In this document: positions 33,629-42,350 of the stretch, piece after piece
Position numbering within the stretch: the stretch's first letter is position 1
Layout of the letters: each line of letters begins with the position of its first letter
Assembly (NCBI RefSeq): GCF_000153125.2
Contig: NZ_CM002299.1
Span: 1,611,075-1,675,074, forward strand
Length of the DNA: 64,000 nucleotides
Source: Congregibacter litoralis KT71
GTDB taxonomy: Bacteria > Pseudomonadota > Gammaproteobacteria > Pseudomonadales > Halieaceae
Direction of reading: 5' to 3'
Program-made: the position numbers and the translations under genes
The notes under the pieces: generated by a model
Database searches by the model: none
What the model was told of the DNA's origin: nothing
What the model saw: the letters and a program-made list of their open reading frames with translations, nothing else

Positions 33629-35050
33629 ATGTCGATGGTCACCAGTAATCGTTTGTTACCTATTCTTGCCGGCTCCGTTGTGTTGACGGCAGTGCTAGTT
33701 GGGCTGAAGTCCTGCTCCCCGAAAGAAGGGCAACCTCAGCTGTTGGAGGCCGTACCGCGGGCGCCGAAACCGGATGCCGATACACCCGCAGACACCATCA
33801 AGACACTGACGGCGAATGTCAGCGCCATGACCTCGGAACTCAATGCCCTGCGTCGGGATAACACCGCCCTCAAACTGGAGAATCGCGGCCTTGTCGACGA
33901 TAGAAAACAGATCGAGAACAACGTGTTATCGAGAGTGCAGACAGTATTGGAAACAAAGCGCATGGACGCAGCACCTACCGAAACTACGTCAGCGATCGCC
34001 GAACTGACAGCGAAGGTCGATTCGCTGACCAATCGGTTTGTAACTTCATCGTCACAGGCGTCGTCCATCGGTTCTGATATTCCGATCGGACTCGGTCTGG
34101 ATGGCATTGGAGCATCAACGGAGGAGTCGGAGTCGCTGGTGTGGGTTACTCCCCTGGAGTTCACGCCATCGCCTGACGGTGATAAGGAGACGTTGATCAA
34201 CCGGTTCACTCGCACCAGCCGCAATGCGTTAGACACTACCCGGCCGGAGGTGCAATCGCTTGTGTCGAAAGGGTCCGATGCCCTCAATACGGCGCTCCCC
34301 GTCTACACAGTGCCTCGCAACGCCACACTGATTGGATCCACCGGTATGACCGCATTGGTGGGCAGGGTGCCTATCCAGGGGCAGGTCCGCGACCCCATGC
34401 CGTTCAAGGTGATTACTGGCAAGGAAAACCTGGCTGCCAATGGTCTGCGCATTCCAGGTGTTGAAGGCATGATCTGGAGCGGCACGGCGATCGGTGATTG
34501 GACGCTCTCCTGTGTGACCGGGAAACTGGAATCGGTGACCTTTGTTTTCGAGGACGGCACCATCCAGACCCTGTCCAGTGACGATAATCAGTTGGGTGGT
34601 TCCAGTGGAAACAGCGATAGACCCCTGGGTTGGATTTCCGATGCGCGCGGTATTCCCTGTATTACGGGAGAGCGCAAGACGAACGCACCGGCGTTTCTGG
34701 CACAGCGCATTGGCGTGATGGCGCTGGAAGCCGCCGGTGAAGCGGCGGCGCAGTCCGAAACCACTACGCTGATCAGCGACTCGGGTACGGCCACCAGCGT
34801 GGTCTCAGGTGAGACGGGTAAATACGTATTGGGCAAAACAGTAGGCGGGGGAAGCGACGAAGTCGCTCAGTGGTTGCGGGAGCGTCAGGCTCAGAGCTTC
34901 GATGCGGTATTTGTGCCCGCGGGTATCGAGCTGGCGATCCATGTCGATCATGAACTCCCCATTGATTTCCATTCCAACGGCAGGAAACTCCATCATGAAA
35001 CGAATCTTTTTGAACACGCAACGATTACCACTGGTTCTGGTCTGGACTAG
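33629..35050 (+). CDS. TIGR03752-family ICE protein (PFL_4705 family, TraB/VirB10-like)
   Basis: The 473-residue protein has an N-terminal membrane anchor (LLPILAGSVVLTAVLVGLKS), a coiled coil (about 50-120, TLTANVSAMTSELNALRRDN) and a beta-rich C-terminal domain (PRNATLIGSTGMTALVGRVP). That is the build of VirB10/TraB proteins that span the envelope. It matches PFL_4705. Its end overlaps the lipoprotein gene by 56 bp. Confidence 0.85.
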   Translation: MSMVTSNRLLPILAGSVVLTAVLVGLKSCSPKEGQPQLLEAVPRAPKPDADTPADTIKTLTANVSAMTSELNALRRDNTALKLENRGLVDDRKQIENNVLSRVQTVLETKRMDAAPTETTSAIAELTAKVDSLTNRFVTSSSQASSIGSDIPIGLGLDGIGASTEESESLVWVTPLEFTPSPDGDKETLINRFTRTSRNALDTTRPEVQSLVSKGSDALNTALPVYTVPRNATLIGSTGMTALVGRVPIQGQVRDPMPFKVITGKENLAANGLRIPGVEGMIWSGTAIGDWTLSCVTGKLESVTFVFEDGTIQTLSSDDNQLGGSSGNSDRPLGWISDARGIPCITGERKTNAPAFLAQRIGVMALEAAGEAAAQSETTTLISDSGTATSVVSGETGKYVLGKTVGGGSDEVAQWLRERQAQSFDAVFVPAGIELAIHVDHELPIDFHSNGRKLHHETNLFEHATITTGSGLD

Positions 35051-35441
35051 TGTGCTGATGGTCGGCTGCGCCAGCACCAAGGAGTCGGTGTTACCGCAGG
35101 ACGGCCCCACCATGAAGTCCATTTACGATCAGCATATGGTTGATGTTCAGAAGTCTGACCATCGTCGAACAATCGCTGGTCAGCCGTTACCGCAATCCGG
35201 TATTGACCACTATCAGGGCTTCGTTCGAGAGTCCGCCAATGAAATCGATACGGTATTTCCCCGACTGCCGAACCCCACACTGGTGATGTATATCTTTCCT
35301 CATCTATCGGGCAGTGAACGCACGCCGGTACCGGGCTATGTGACCACATTCCCGTTTTACGAAAAGGCGGAGTATGCGTTACCGGGGGAAGTGCCCGGTG
35401 AGGTGCCGGCAGCGGTCGTACCTTCGCCCGACAAGCAGTAG
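34995..35441 (+). CDS. TIGR03751-family conjugal transfer lipoprotein
   Basis: The 148-residue protein has a lipobox (VLMVGCAST, with the Cys as lipid site), TVFPRLPNPTLVMYIFPHLS and PVPGYVTTFPFYEKAEYALP, which match the TIGR03751 lipoprotein (VirB7/TraV-like role). The ATG at 34995 gives the signal peptide; it starts inside the 3' end of the preceding gene. Confidence 0.85.
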   Translation: MKRIFLNTQRLPLVLVWTSVLMVGCASTKESVLPQDGPTMKSIYDQHMVDVQKSDHRRTIAGQPLPQSGIDHYQGFVRESANEIDTVFPRLPNPTLVMYIFPHLSGSERTPVPGYVTTFPFYEKAEYALPGEVPGEVPAAVVPSPDKQ

Positions 35442-35448
35442 GGCATTC

Positions 35449-38175
35449 ATGACGAACTCAAAATTCCTCGATCCTTCGGACGCTTCGCCCTTAACTTCCG
35501 AATCGGTAGAAAAGCAGTACCATCGTCCGTCGTCGTTTACCGACCTGTTGCCCTGGATGGAATATCTGCCTGAGAGCAAAGCCTTCTTGTTGGAGGATGG
35601 CGTTAGTCTGGGGGCCCTATTCGAGGTTCAGCCGGTCGGGTGCGAAGCCCGCACGCCAGCGTTTATGACACAGCTGCGCGATGCGATTCAAACCGCAATC
35701 AACGAGGCCATCCCCGAGCGCGATGACGCCCCCTGGGTATTGCAGATATATGTGCAGGATGAGCCCAAGCTCACGCAGTTTGATACGTTACTGGCCAGAT
35801 ATCCGTCTTCGAAGGTTCGTGCCTCGGAGTATTCACAACACTACCAGTCGGTGATGACGAAACACTTGCATGCAATTTCTCGACCAGGAGGCTTGTTTGA
35901 CGATACCACGGTCACCGGCTCGCGTTGGCAGGGGCAGCAACGTAGGATTCGTGTAGTGCTATACCGTCGCTTGAAGAGCAATGGTAATACTCCAGCTGCT
36001 ATCGAGGTGGAAGAGGCGCTCAATGATGTGGCAACTAAATGGATCGCCTCGTTGGCCGCCGCCGGGATCACGGCCCAACGCGCTAACGGTCAGGCGTTCT
36101 ATCAATGGTTGCTTAGCTGGTTCAATCCTAATCCACCGTTAGCAGAGGGTAATTCAGAAGCACTTCTACAGTTGGCGCCATACCCAGGTGATGACAACTT
36201 GCCATTCGGTCATGACTTCGCGGAACAGTTGGCCCTGTCGATGCCCCGTTCGGACCAGGCAACGGCGAGCTGGGTTTTCGACAATATGCCTCATACTGTC
36301 GTGAGTATTCAAAGCTTGCGGCGGGCACCGGACATTGGGCATTTTACGGCAGAGCGCCAGGCTGGGGATCAGGTATTTTCGCTGTTCGATCGTCTGCCTG
36401 AACACACCATCATGGCGATCACACTCACGCTCAAGCCGCAGGACACCACCCGCAATCATATTGCCCAGATCAAGCGCGCATCAGTGGGCGATTCCGCTGA
36501 GGCGTCGATTACTCGGGAAGATGCCGAGCAAGTGGAGCGGGAGATGGCCCACGGCAACAAGCTGTATCCCGTGAGCATGGCCTTCTATGTGCGGGGAGAG
36601 AATCATAAGACGCTGCGCAATAACCTGAATCGACTTCACGCGCTGCTCTTACCCAACGGCCTGCAGCCCATTACCCAGGAAGCGGACTTACTGTCACTCG
36701 ACAGCTATATCCGCAACCTGCCCATGGCCTATGACGCCGACCTGGATAAATCCCGACGTCGCTCACGTCTGGTGTTTTCTCGCCACATTGCCAATCTACT
36801 GCCGTTCTACGGTCGTTCGCGTGGGACTGGCCGTCCGGGCCTGGTTTTCTACAACCGAGGCGCCGAACCGCTGGTCTTCGACCCGCTGCACCAAGATGAC
36901 CGCAAGAAGAATGCCCACATGCTGATACTGGGGCCCACGGGGGCAGGGAAATCGGCGTTGTTGGTGTATCTGCTGCAACAGATGATGGCCCGGCATCGAC
37001 CACGCATTTTTATCATCGAGGCCGGGGCTTCGTTTTCGCTGTTGGGACAACATTTTGCCCACCACGGCCTGTCGGTTAACCAGATCACGCTAAACCCCAA
37101 TGTCGATGTCAGCCTACCGCCCTTTGCCGCCGCGTTGCGGTTGCTTGATCGGGGACATGCGTTCAATCCGCTCGATGTCGATGAAAGTACCTTGGAGGCG
37201 ATATTAGGTGATGACGATGAGGTCGAAGAAGAGGGGGGCGGTCGCGATATTCTCGGTGAAATGGAGATCGCCGCACGCATCATGATCACCGGCGGCGAGG
37301 ATCGCGAAGATGCGCGGTTGACTCGTGCGGATCGACTATTGATTCGCAACGCCATATTCCTGGCCGCAAGAACCGTGAAAGAAACAGCTAGAAGCCAAGT
37401 GATTACCCATGATGTGGTCAATGCCTTTCAGACCATCGCCACCAACACGGAGTTGCCCGAGCATCGACGCAATCGCGCTCTCGAAATGGGTGACGGCATG
37501 GCATTGTTCTGCTCGGGCCTGGCAGGCCACTTCTTCAACCGGCCGGGGCAGTCCTGGCCAGAGGCTGATGTCACTATCCTGGAAATGGGTATGTTGGCCA
37601 GAGAGGGCTATGAAGATCAGCTGACCGTCGCCTACCTGTCCATGATGGGCCACATCAACGACCTGGTGGAACGCCACCAGCATGATGACCGGCCCACTCT
37701 GGTAGTCACTGACGAAGGCCATATCATTACCACCAATCCCTTACTGGCCCGTTACGTGGTCAAGATTACCAAAATGTGGCGCAAACTCGGTGCCTGGTTC
37801 TGGATCGCGACCCAGAATTTGGAGGACTTTCCCGACGCCAGTCGCAAGATGCTCAATATGATGGAGTGGTGGTTATGTCTGGTAATGCCGAAAGAGGAGG
37901 TGGAGCAGATCGCCCGCTTTAAAGATCTCAATGATGAGCAACGAAACCTGCTGCTGTCCGCCCGCAAGGAGCCCGGCAAGTACGTGGAAGGGGTGGTTCT
38001 GGCCGACAAGGTCGAAGCGCTGTTCCGCAACGTACCGCCTGCCTTGTCACTTGCCCTGGCGATGACCGAAAAGCATGAGAAGGCCGAGCGCGCAGCGATT
38101 ATGCGTGAGAAGAACTGCTCGGAGCTGGAGGCGGTTTACGAGATCGCCAAGCGTATCGAACAGTCTCGTGCGTAG
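35449..38175 (+). CDS. Conjugative transfer ATPase, PFL_4706 family (VirB4/TraC-like)
   Basis: The 908-residue ATPase powers pilus assembly and transfer. The N-terminal half is TraC-like (SSFTDLLPWMEYLPESKAFL); Walker A is GPTGAGKS (495-502) and the Walker B pair is Asp755-Glu756 in LVVTDEGHIITTNP, followed by WIATQNLEDFPDAS. It matches TIGR03744. The start ATG lies 8 bp after the lipoprotein stop. The normal next gene, TIGR03757, is separated from it by an inserted reverse gene. Confidence 0.92.
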   Translation: MTNSKFLDPSDASPLTSESVEKQYHRPSSFTDLLPWMEYLPESKAFLLEDGVSLGALFEVQPVGCEARTPAFMTQLRDAIQTAINEAIPERDDAPWVLQIYVQDEPKLTQFDTLLARYPSSKVRASEYSQHYQSVMTKHLHAISRPGGLFDDTTVTGSRWQGQQRRIRVVLYRRLKSNGNTPAAIEVEEALNDVATKWIASLAAAGITAQRANGQAFYQWLLSWFNPNPPLAEGNSEALLQLAPYPGDDNLPFGHDFAEQLALSMPRSDQATASWVFDNMPHTVVSIQSLRRAPDIGHFTAERQAGDQVFSLFDRLPEHTIMAITLTLKPQDTTRNHIAQIKRASVGDSAEASITREDAEQVEREMAHGNKLYPVSMAFYVRGENHKTLRNNLNRLHALLLPNGLQPITQEADLLSLDSYIRNLPMAYDADLDKSRRRSRLVFSRHIANLLPFYGRSRGTGRPGLVFYNRGAEPLVFDPLHQDDRKKNAHMLILGPTGAGKSALLVYLLQQMMARHRPRIFIIEAGASFSLLGQHFAHHGLSVNQITLNPNVDVSLPPFAAALRLLDRGHAFNPLDVDESTLEAILGDDDEVEEEGGGRDILGEMEIAARIMITGGEDREDARLTRADRLLIRNAIFLAARTVKETARSQVITHDVVNAFQTIATNTELPEHRRNRALEMGDGMALFCSGLAGHFFNRPGQSWPEADVTILEMGMLAREGYEDQLTVAYLSMMGHINDLVERHQHDDRPTLVVTDEGHIITTNPLLARYVVKITKMWRKLGAWFWIATQNLEDFPDASRKMLNMMEWWLCLVMPKEEVEQIARFKDLNDEQRNLLLSARKEPGKYVEGVVLADKVEALFRNVPPALSLALAMTEKHEKAERAAIMREKNCSELEAVYEIAKRIEQSRA

Positions 38176-38180
38176 CAGGT

Positions 38181-39017
38181 TTACTGATTTCGGGGGTGTT
38201 TCATGACCCCACGGCAGGCTGGATAGGTTGCGCATCCCCAAAATTGATTGCCCGCGTTTTGTCCCTTTCTGGCCGTTCTTAGTACCACCGTACCGCCACA
38301 CTTTGGGCACTGTTTTTGACTTTGGGACGTCGTCGACGCAGTGGTTGGCGGAACGATTGCGGGGGTGACTGGCGGTGAGGGGGCTTTCTTCTGGCGCAGA
38401 TGGTTGACGTGTTTTCGGTTGGTGGTAAACACCCGCTGTAATCTCAGCTGCTCGATTTGTGTCGTCACGGTCTCCACGTCGGCCTGGCTGAGGATCACTT
38501 CGTGGCGCGCTTTGATATACCGGATATACCCACCGGCATTAACCACATTGTCGGGTAACTCCGTCTTGAACGTCGAATCACCGACAAACACAACCAGCGA
38601 GTGAATTGCGGAAGCGGGAATATCCAGCAAAGCTTCCAGCGTTTTGACGTGCTTATAGTTCTGGTGCAGTGGATTCTGAAATTTATGGGTGTGTTTGAAG
38701 ATTTTTTGGGTCCAGGTCTTCTGGTTGGCCGAACCGAATATCCAGCCCTTCATGTTTTTGGTTTCAATTACGAACACGCCGTAGCGCGACACAATAATGT
38801 GGTCGATCTGTGTGCTGCCATCATCGGTTTGTAATGTCACATCCTTGATCAGGTGGTATTCGTCCTTTGCAAGAAACAGCCGTGCGGCCGTATTCACCAG
38901 AAACTCACCGGTAATGCCTTTGAACCAGGGTGACTTGAGAATACCTGCCAGGATAGCGAGAGGTATGAGGTACCACAGCGCGCTGTAGACCTGATGGATG
39001 ATGGGGCTGAAATCCAT
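38181..39017 (-). CDS. NERD-domain protein with C-terminal zinc ribbon
   Basis: The 278-residue protein has an N-terminal transmembrane segment (ALWYLIPLAILAGILKSP), a NERD nuclease-related domain (KDEYHLIKDVTLQTDDGSTQ, IDHIIVSRYGVFVIETKNMK, with Asp and E-x-K as expected of the PD-(D/E)xK-like fold) and a topoisomerase-type zinc ribbon at about 240-270 (CPKCGGTVV, then C-x6-C). It reads against the transfer operon and ends 5 bp after the VirB4-like gene, so it is an insertion. The DNA-processing role is inferred; phage defence is plausible. Confidence 0.82.
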   Translation of the reverse strand: MDFSPIIHQVYSALWYLIPLAILAGILKSPWFKGITGEFLVNTAARLFLAKDEYHLIKDVTLQTDDGSTQIDHIIVSRYGVFVIETKNMKGWIFGSANQKTWTQKIFKHTHKFQNPLHQNYKHVKTLEALLDIPASAIHSLVVFVGDSTFKTELPDNVVNAGGYIRYIKARHEVILSQADVETVTTQIEQLRLQRVFTTNRKHVNHLRQKKAPSPPVTPAIVPPTTASTTSQSQKQCPKCGGTVVLRTARKGQNAGNQFWGCATYPACRGVMKHPRNQ

Positions 39018-39137
39018 TCCTGCATTTCTTCCGTTATGAATGTTCCGCCATTATAGGAATGTCGCTTCCGGTCGGCCAGAAACATCAACGCTTCGTGTCT
39101 GGGTTTTCTGTTTATCCCCCACAGTCAATCCTTCAGC

Positions 39138-39617
39138 ATGAATGCTCTGTCAAAGGTATGTGGATCTGGATGGCTGCCAGTGAATAGTGCAAGAGCTCAT
39201 CTCATTCTTTCGATCGTTCTAACAGGGATGCTCTGTGAGCCGGTTTTGGCTGACGAACCCTCAATTGCGATCGAGGTATTTACCGGTTCAATGAACCCTG
39301 TTGCGAATGGTACGGACGGTATAACCGTGTACTACATAGATCGTATTGATCGAATTCAGCAAGAACTCTCCAAAGATTTGCCAGCGAATCCCGAAGCCGC
39401 AAAACAGACTGCCCTTCGTCGCTTTCAGCGTATGGACAATAGACTCAGCCATGAACTGGCAAACGCCTCTAACGGCCTTGTGCAGGCGATGCACTACGGC
39501 ATTGATCGCTACCCGGCCATCGTCTTCGATGGCAATGCGGTGGTTTACGGCATCACCGATGTTCGAGCGGCAACCCAACGGTATCGGCAGTGGCAGGCCA
39601 GGGAGGCTCGACCATGA
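39138..39617 (+). CDS. TIGR03757-family ICE protein
   Basis: The 159-residue exported protein (signal peptide ending near EPVLADE) has IAIEVFTGSMNPVANG, VYYIDRIDRIQQELSKDL and GIDRYPAIVFDGNAVVYGIT, typical of TIGR03757. It resembles a TrbC/TraW-like fold with a thioredoxin-like end. It resumes the transfer operon after the NERD gene and overlaps the TraU-like gene by 4 bp. Confidence 0.8.
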   Translation: MNALSKVCGSGWLPVNSARAHLILSIVLTGMLCEPVLADEPSIAIEVFTGSMNPVANGTDGITVYYIDRIDRIQQELSKDLPANPEAAKQTALRRFQRMDNRLSHELANASNGLVQAMHYGIDRYPAIVFDGNAVVYGITDVRAATQRYRQWQAREARP

Positions 39618-40639
39618 TGCGCGCTATCCGCCGTTGTGGATTCATCCTGCTGATGTGGTTGCCCCTCATGAGCCATGCTGGAACCATCTCCACCGCGGAA
39701 ATCGTGTCTCAGACCACGAGTGCCGCGCTCAGCTGTATGCGCTGGATGCCGGTGGGGATGTGCTTTTGGCTGCGCTGTTCCATTTACGAATGTAATGTCG
39801 AGACATCAATCAAAGTTGGCCATTACCAGCCGGATGCAGTGGTGAGTAGTTACAACGAACTCGGTAGCAATCCCTGGACAGAGATTCGCAGCATTCTTGG
39901 CGCCGCCCAAAGCTACGCCGCGACAGGACTGCTCGGTAGCTTGCTGGCCGTGCCCATCGAGAGTGCCGGGAATCGAACGGAAGGTGGGCAGGGCAACAAG
40001 GATCACCGCAATCTGATCTTTCGGGAGACCGATGTCATCGGCCATCCTTTAGGTTCGCTGTCGGATGTCCTGGCGGGTACCGGCTATTTGTGTGAATCGG
40101 AAACCACCTCCTTTTATCCCTATTTCATGTCGAGCCTGGATGCGCTCTCCTGGCGTATGGAAATCCCGGAGATGTTCTATCCAGCGAGTCTGATACCCGG
40201 CATGCGGGAAATCGGCACCTGGCCTCTGCAGACCTGGGGTGGTGTCTACCCCAGAACAGGCTGGACCACACAGGCAGAGGAGCCCAAGGCCGCGGCAATC
40301 AATGCGCAGCGAGCCGGGGATATCGTGACCCGGAACGGTCAGCCGCATATTTACGATCAGATCGAACCGTCTTCCAGCTCCGACCAGCGGATTTGGTCGC
40401 CGGGTCCATTGGTTGAAGACGATCCTGCCACCGGTGAGTGGCAGATGTTGCTCCCCAAAGCAGAATCAAGCTGCGCTGTTTTTGGCACCAACGATCTCGC
40501 CAGCGCCAATGGTTGGGGTGGTGGCCGCGTGGACGAGGAGGGTGATTACGCCTGGAACCTGTGGAGGCCTTATCAGTGCTGTGAAAAAGAAGGCCAGTTT
40601 TTTCTGTTCGACATCAACTGGATCAATTACCCGCCATGA
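39614..40639 (+). CDS. TIGR03756-family ICE protein (TraU-like)
   Basis: The 341-residue exported protein has a signal peptide (LLMWLPLMSHAG) and many Cys residues (SCMRWMPVGMCFWLRCSIYE, EC), as in TraU. It matches TIGR03756. TraU proteins act in F-like mating-pair formation and DNA transfer. The ATG at 39614 overlaps the preceding stop. Confidence 0.82.
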   Translation: MMRAIRRCGFILLMWLPLMSHAGTISTAEIVSQTTSAALSCMRWMPVGMCFWLRCSIYECNVETSIKVGHYQPDAVVSSYNELGSNPWTEIRSILGAAQSYAATGLLGSLLAVPIESAGNRTEGGQGNKDHRNLIFRETDVIGHPLGSLSDVLAGTGYLCESETTSFYPYFMSSLDALSWRMEIPEMFYPASLIPGMREIGTWPLQTWGGVYPRTGWTTQAEEPKAAAINAQRAGDIVTRNGQPHIYDQIEPSSSSDQRIWSPGPLVEDDPATGEWQMLLPKAESSCAVFGTNDLASANGWGGGRVDEEGDYAWNLWRPYQCCEKEGQFFLFDINWINYPP

Positions 40640-41976
40640 TCAAACACAACCCTATTCGCTGTCTGCTGATCGCTTTGGCGGTCGCCATTGGCCCCGACAG
40701 CTATGCCGCTCAGGCGCCCACGGAAGATGGGCTTTGGTATTACGAGATCGGTGGCGCCGAACCGGTCTCGGTACCGGCCAATCCTGCCGTGGTCTCCACG
40801 ACGTTGGGTGGCTCTGCTCAACTGGGACTCGGCTACAGCTGTGGCAAGTTCGATCCGGTGGCGGCGGTCACCAATACCTTGAACGACATCGGATCTGGTG
40901 TCGATAACATGATGAACGCCATGACAGCAGCGGCCACCAGCGCCATAGCGTCCTTACCTGCGCTCATTCTGCAACGAGCCAACCCCGGCCTGTACGATCT
41001 CTTCCAGAATGCCTTGATCAAAGCCGAAGAAACCCTGCAGCTGGCCACCAAGTCCTGCGAACAGATGGAGGCGGAAATCGCCCAGGGCAAGAACCCCTAC
41101 GCTGATCTGATCACTTTATCCAAAGGTAATGATTGGAAGGTGCAAATGGGTATTGGCGGCAATGACGCTGTCACAGCCAAAGACACGGTGGAATCCTCCA
41201 ACGGCGATAACGGTGTGCCCTGGATCGGTGGGCAGGCCGGAGGAACCGGCCAGCCAGTGCTGGAGTTCACTGGCGATATCGTCGAGGCCGGTTACAACAT
41301 CAATATGAATCGCGCTGTGACTGACACCAGTCCGGTACCGGCCGCGTCGGCCACCCGTCTGTCGGAAATCTGGAGTACGCCCGGCGAAGCCCGGGACTGG
41401 ACCGTGGATGTGGTGGGCGAGAATATCGTCACTACCTGCGATACCTGCCGCAAGGACAGCATTCCCGGTACGGGCCTGCTGCCGAAGCTCTATCAGGAAT
41501 CCGCCACCGTCACCACCGAGATTCAGAACCTGGTCAGTGGCGCGACACCACTCACTCTGACTAATCTGGAGCAGATCACCGCACCCGGCGTTGCCATTAC
41601 CCGCCAGGTGATCGAAGCCATCCGCGAGATGCCGGCCTCAGAGCAGAGCCTAATCATGGGCCGCCTGGTCTCCGAGATCAGCACCGCACGCACGGTCGAG
41701 AAAGCACTGTACGCCCGACGTCTGCTGCTGTCGGGGCGGCAGGTCCCTGAGGTCTACGCCACCGAAGTGGCCCGCGAGCATGCCGACAACTCCATCGCCG
41801 AGCTCGATAAAGAAATCGAAAACCTGCTGTTTGAAACCCGTGTGCGCAAAGAAGTGGTGTCCGACACCGTTGCCACATTACTGGAGCGAGCGGCTGCCAA
41901 ACGGCAGAGTTCCCTTACCATGCCGGAAGTGCCGACCCTGGATCCCAATCCGTTGCGAGGTGGGCGTGTTCAATAA
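40636..41976 (+). CDS. TIGR03755-family ICE protein (PFL_4711 family)
   Basis: The 446-residue exported protein has a signal peptide (CLLIALAVAIGPDSYAAQ), LGYSCGKFDPVAAVTNTL, several Cys (SCEQMEAEIAQGKNPYADLI, VTTCDTCRKDSIPGTG) and a helical C-terminus. It matches PFL_4711 and occupies the place of TraH/TraN-type pilus-assembly proteins. It overlaps the preceding gene by 4 bp and the next by 11 bp. Confidence 0.82.
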   Translation: MIKHNPIRCLLIALAVAIGPDSYAAQAPTEDGLWYYEIGGAEPVSVPANPAVVSTTLGGSAQLGLGYSCGKFDPVAAVTNTLNDIGSGVDNMMNAMTAAATSAIASLPALILQRANPGLYDLFQNALIKAEETLQLATKSCEQMEAEIAQGKNPYADLITLSKGNDWKVQMGIGGNDAVTAKDTVESSNGDNGVPWIGGQAGGTGQPVLEFTGDIVEAGYNINMNRAVTDTSPVPAASATRLSEIWSTPGEARDWTVDVVGENIVTTCDTCRKDSIPGTGLLPKLYQESATVTTEIQNLVSGATPLTLTNLEQITAPGVAITRQVIEAIREMPASEQSLIMGRLVSEISTARTVEKALYARRLLLSGRQVPEVYATEVAREHADNSIAELDKEIENLLFETRVRKEVVSDTVATLLERAAAKRQSSLTMPEVPTLDPNPLRGGRVQ

Positions 41977-42334
41977 CCTCCGATCACGGCGAAAAAACTT
42001 TCTGCTATTCACCACCATGGCCGTGTTGCTGACAGTGCTGGTGGGGTATCTCCTGATGCATCGATTGCACACGGATTCCGTGCAATCCGTCCAACAAAGC
42101 ATCGATGCCTGGCGGACGACATTGACAGCCATGCGCTGGACAGTGATCGCTGTCATTGCCTTTGGCTGGAATCATCTGGTTGCCTGGCTGGTTGATGCGG
42201 AGATCCTGAGCCGGGCCAAAGCAACCCGACTAACAGGCTTACGCTGGCGCGCCGTCACCTGGTTGGTTTTGCTCGAATTGGTGTTAGGGCAGGGTGTATT
42301 GGTCAATGCCCTTAGCTTGATGGTTAGAGCTTGA
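41966..42334 (+). CDS. Small transfer-operon membrane protein
   Basis: The 122-residue protein, read from a GTG at 41966, has three likely transmembrane helices (NFLLFTTMAVLLTVLVGYLL, WTVIAVIAFGWNHLVAWLV and WLVLLELVLGQGVLVNALSL). It sits between the TIGR03755 gene and traG, where these ICEs usually carry a small membrane protein. No named family is recognised. Confidence 0.65.
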   Translation: MFNNLRSRRKNFLLFTTMAVLLTVLVGYLLMHRLHTDSVQSVQQSIDAWRTTLTAMRWTVIAVIAFGWNHLVAWLVDAEILSRAKATRLTGLRWRAVTWLVLLELVLGQGVLVNALSLMVRA

Positions 42335-42350
42335 TCATTGGAGCAGGGCA

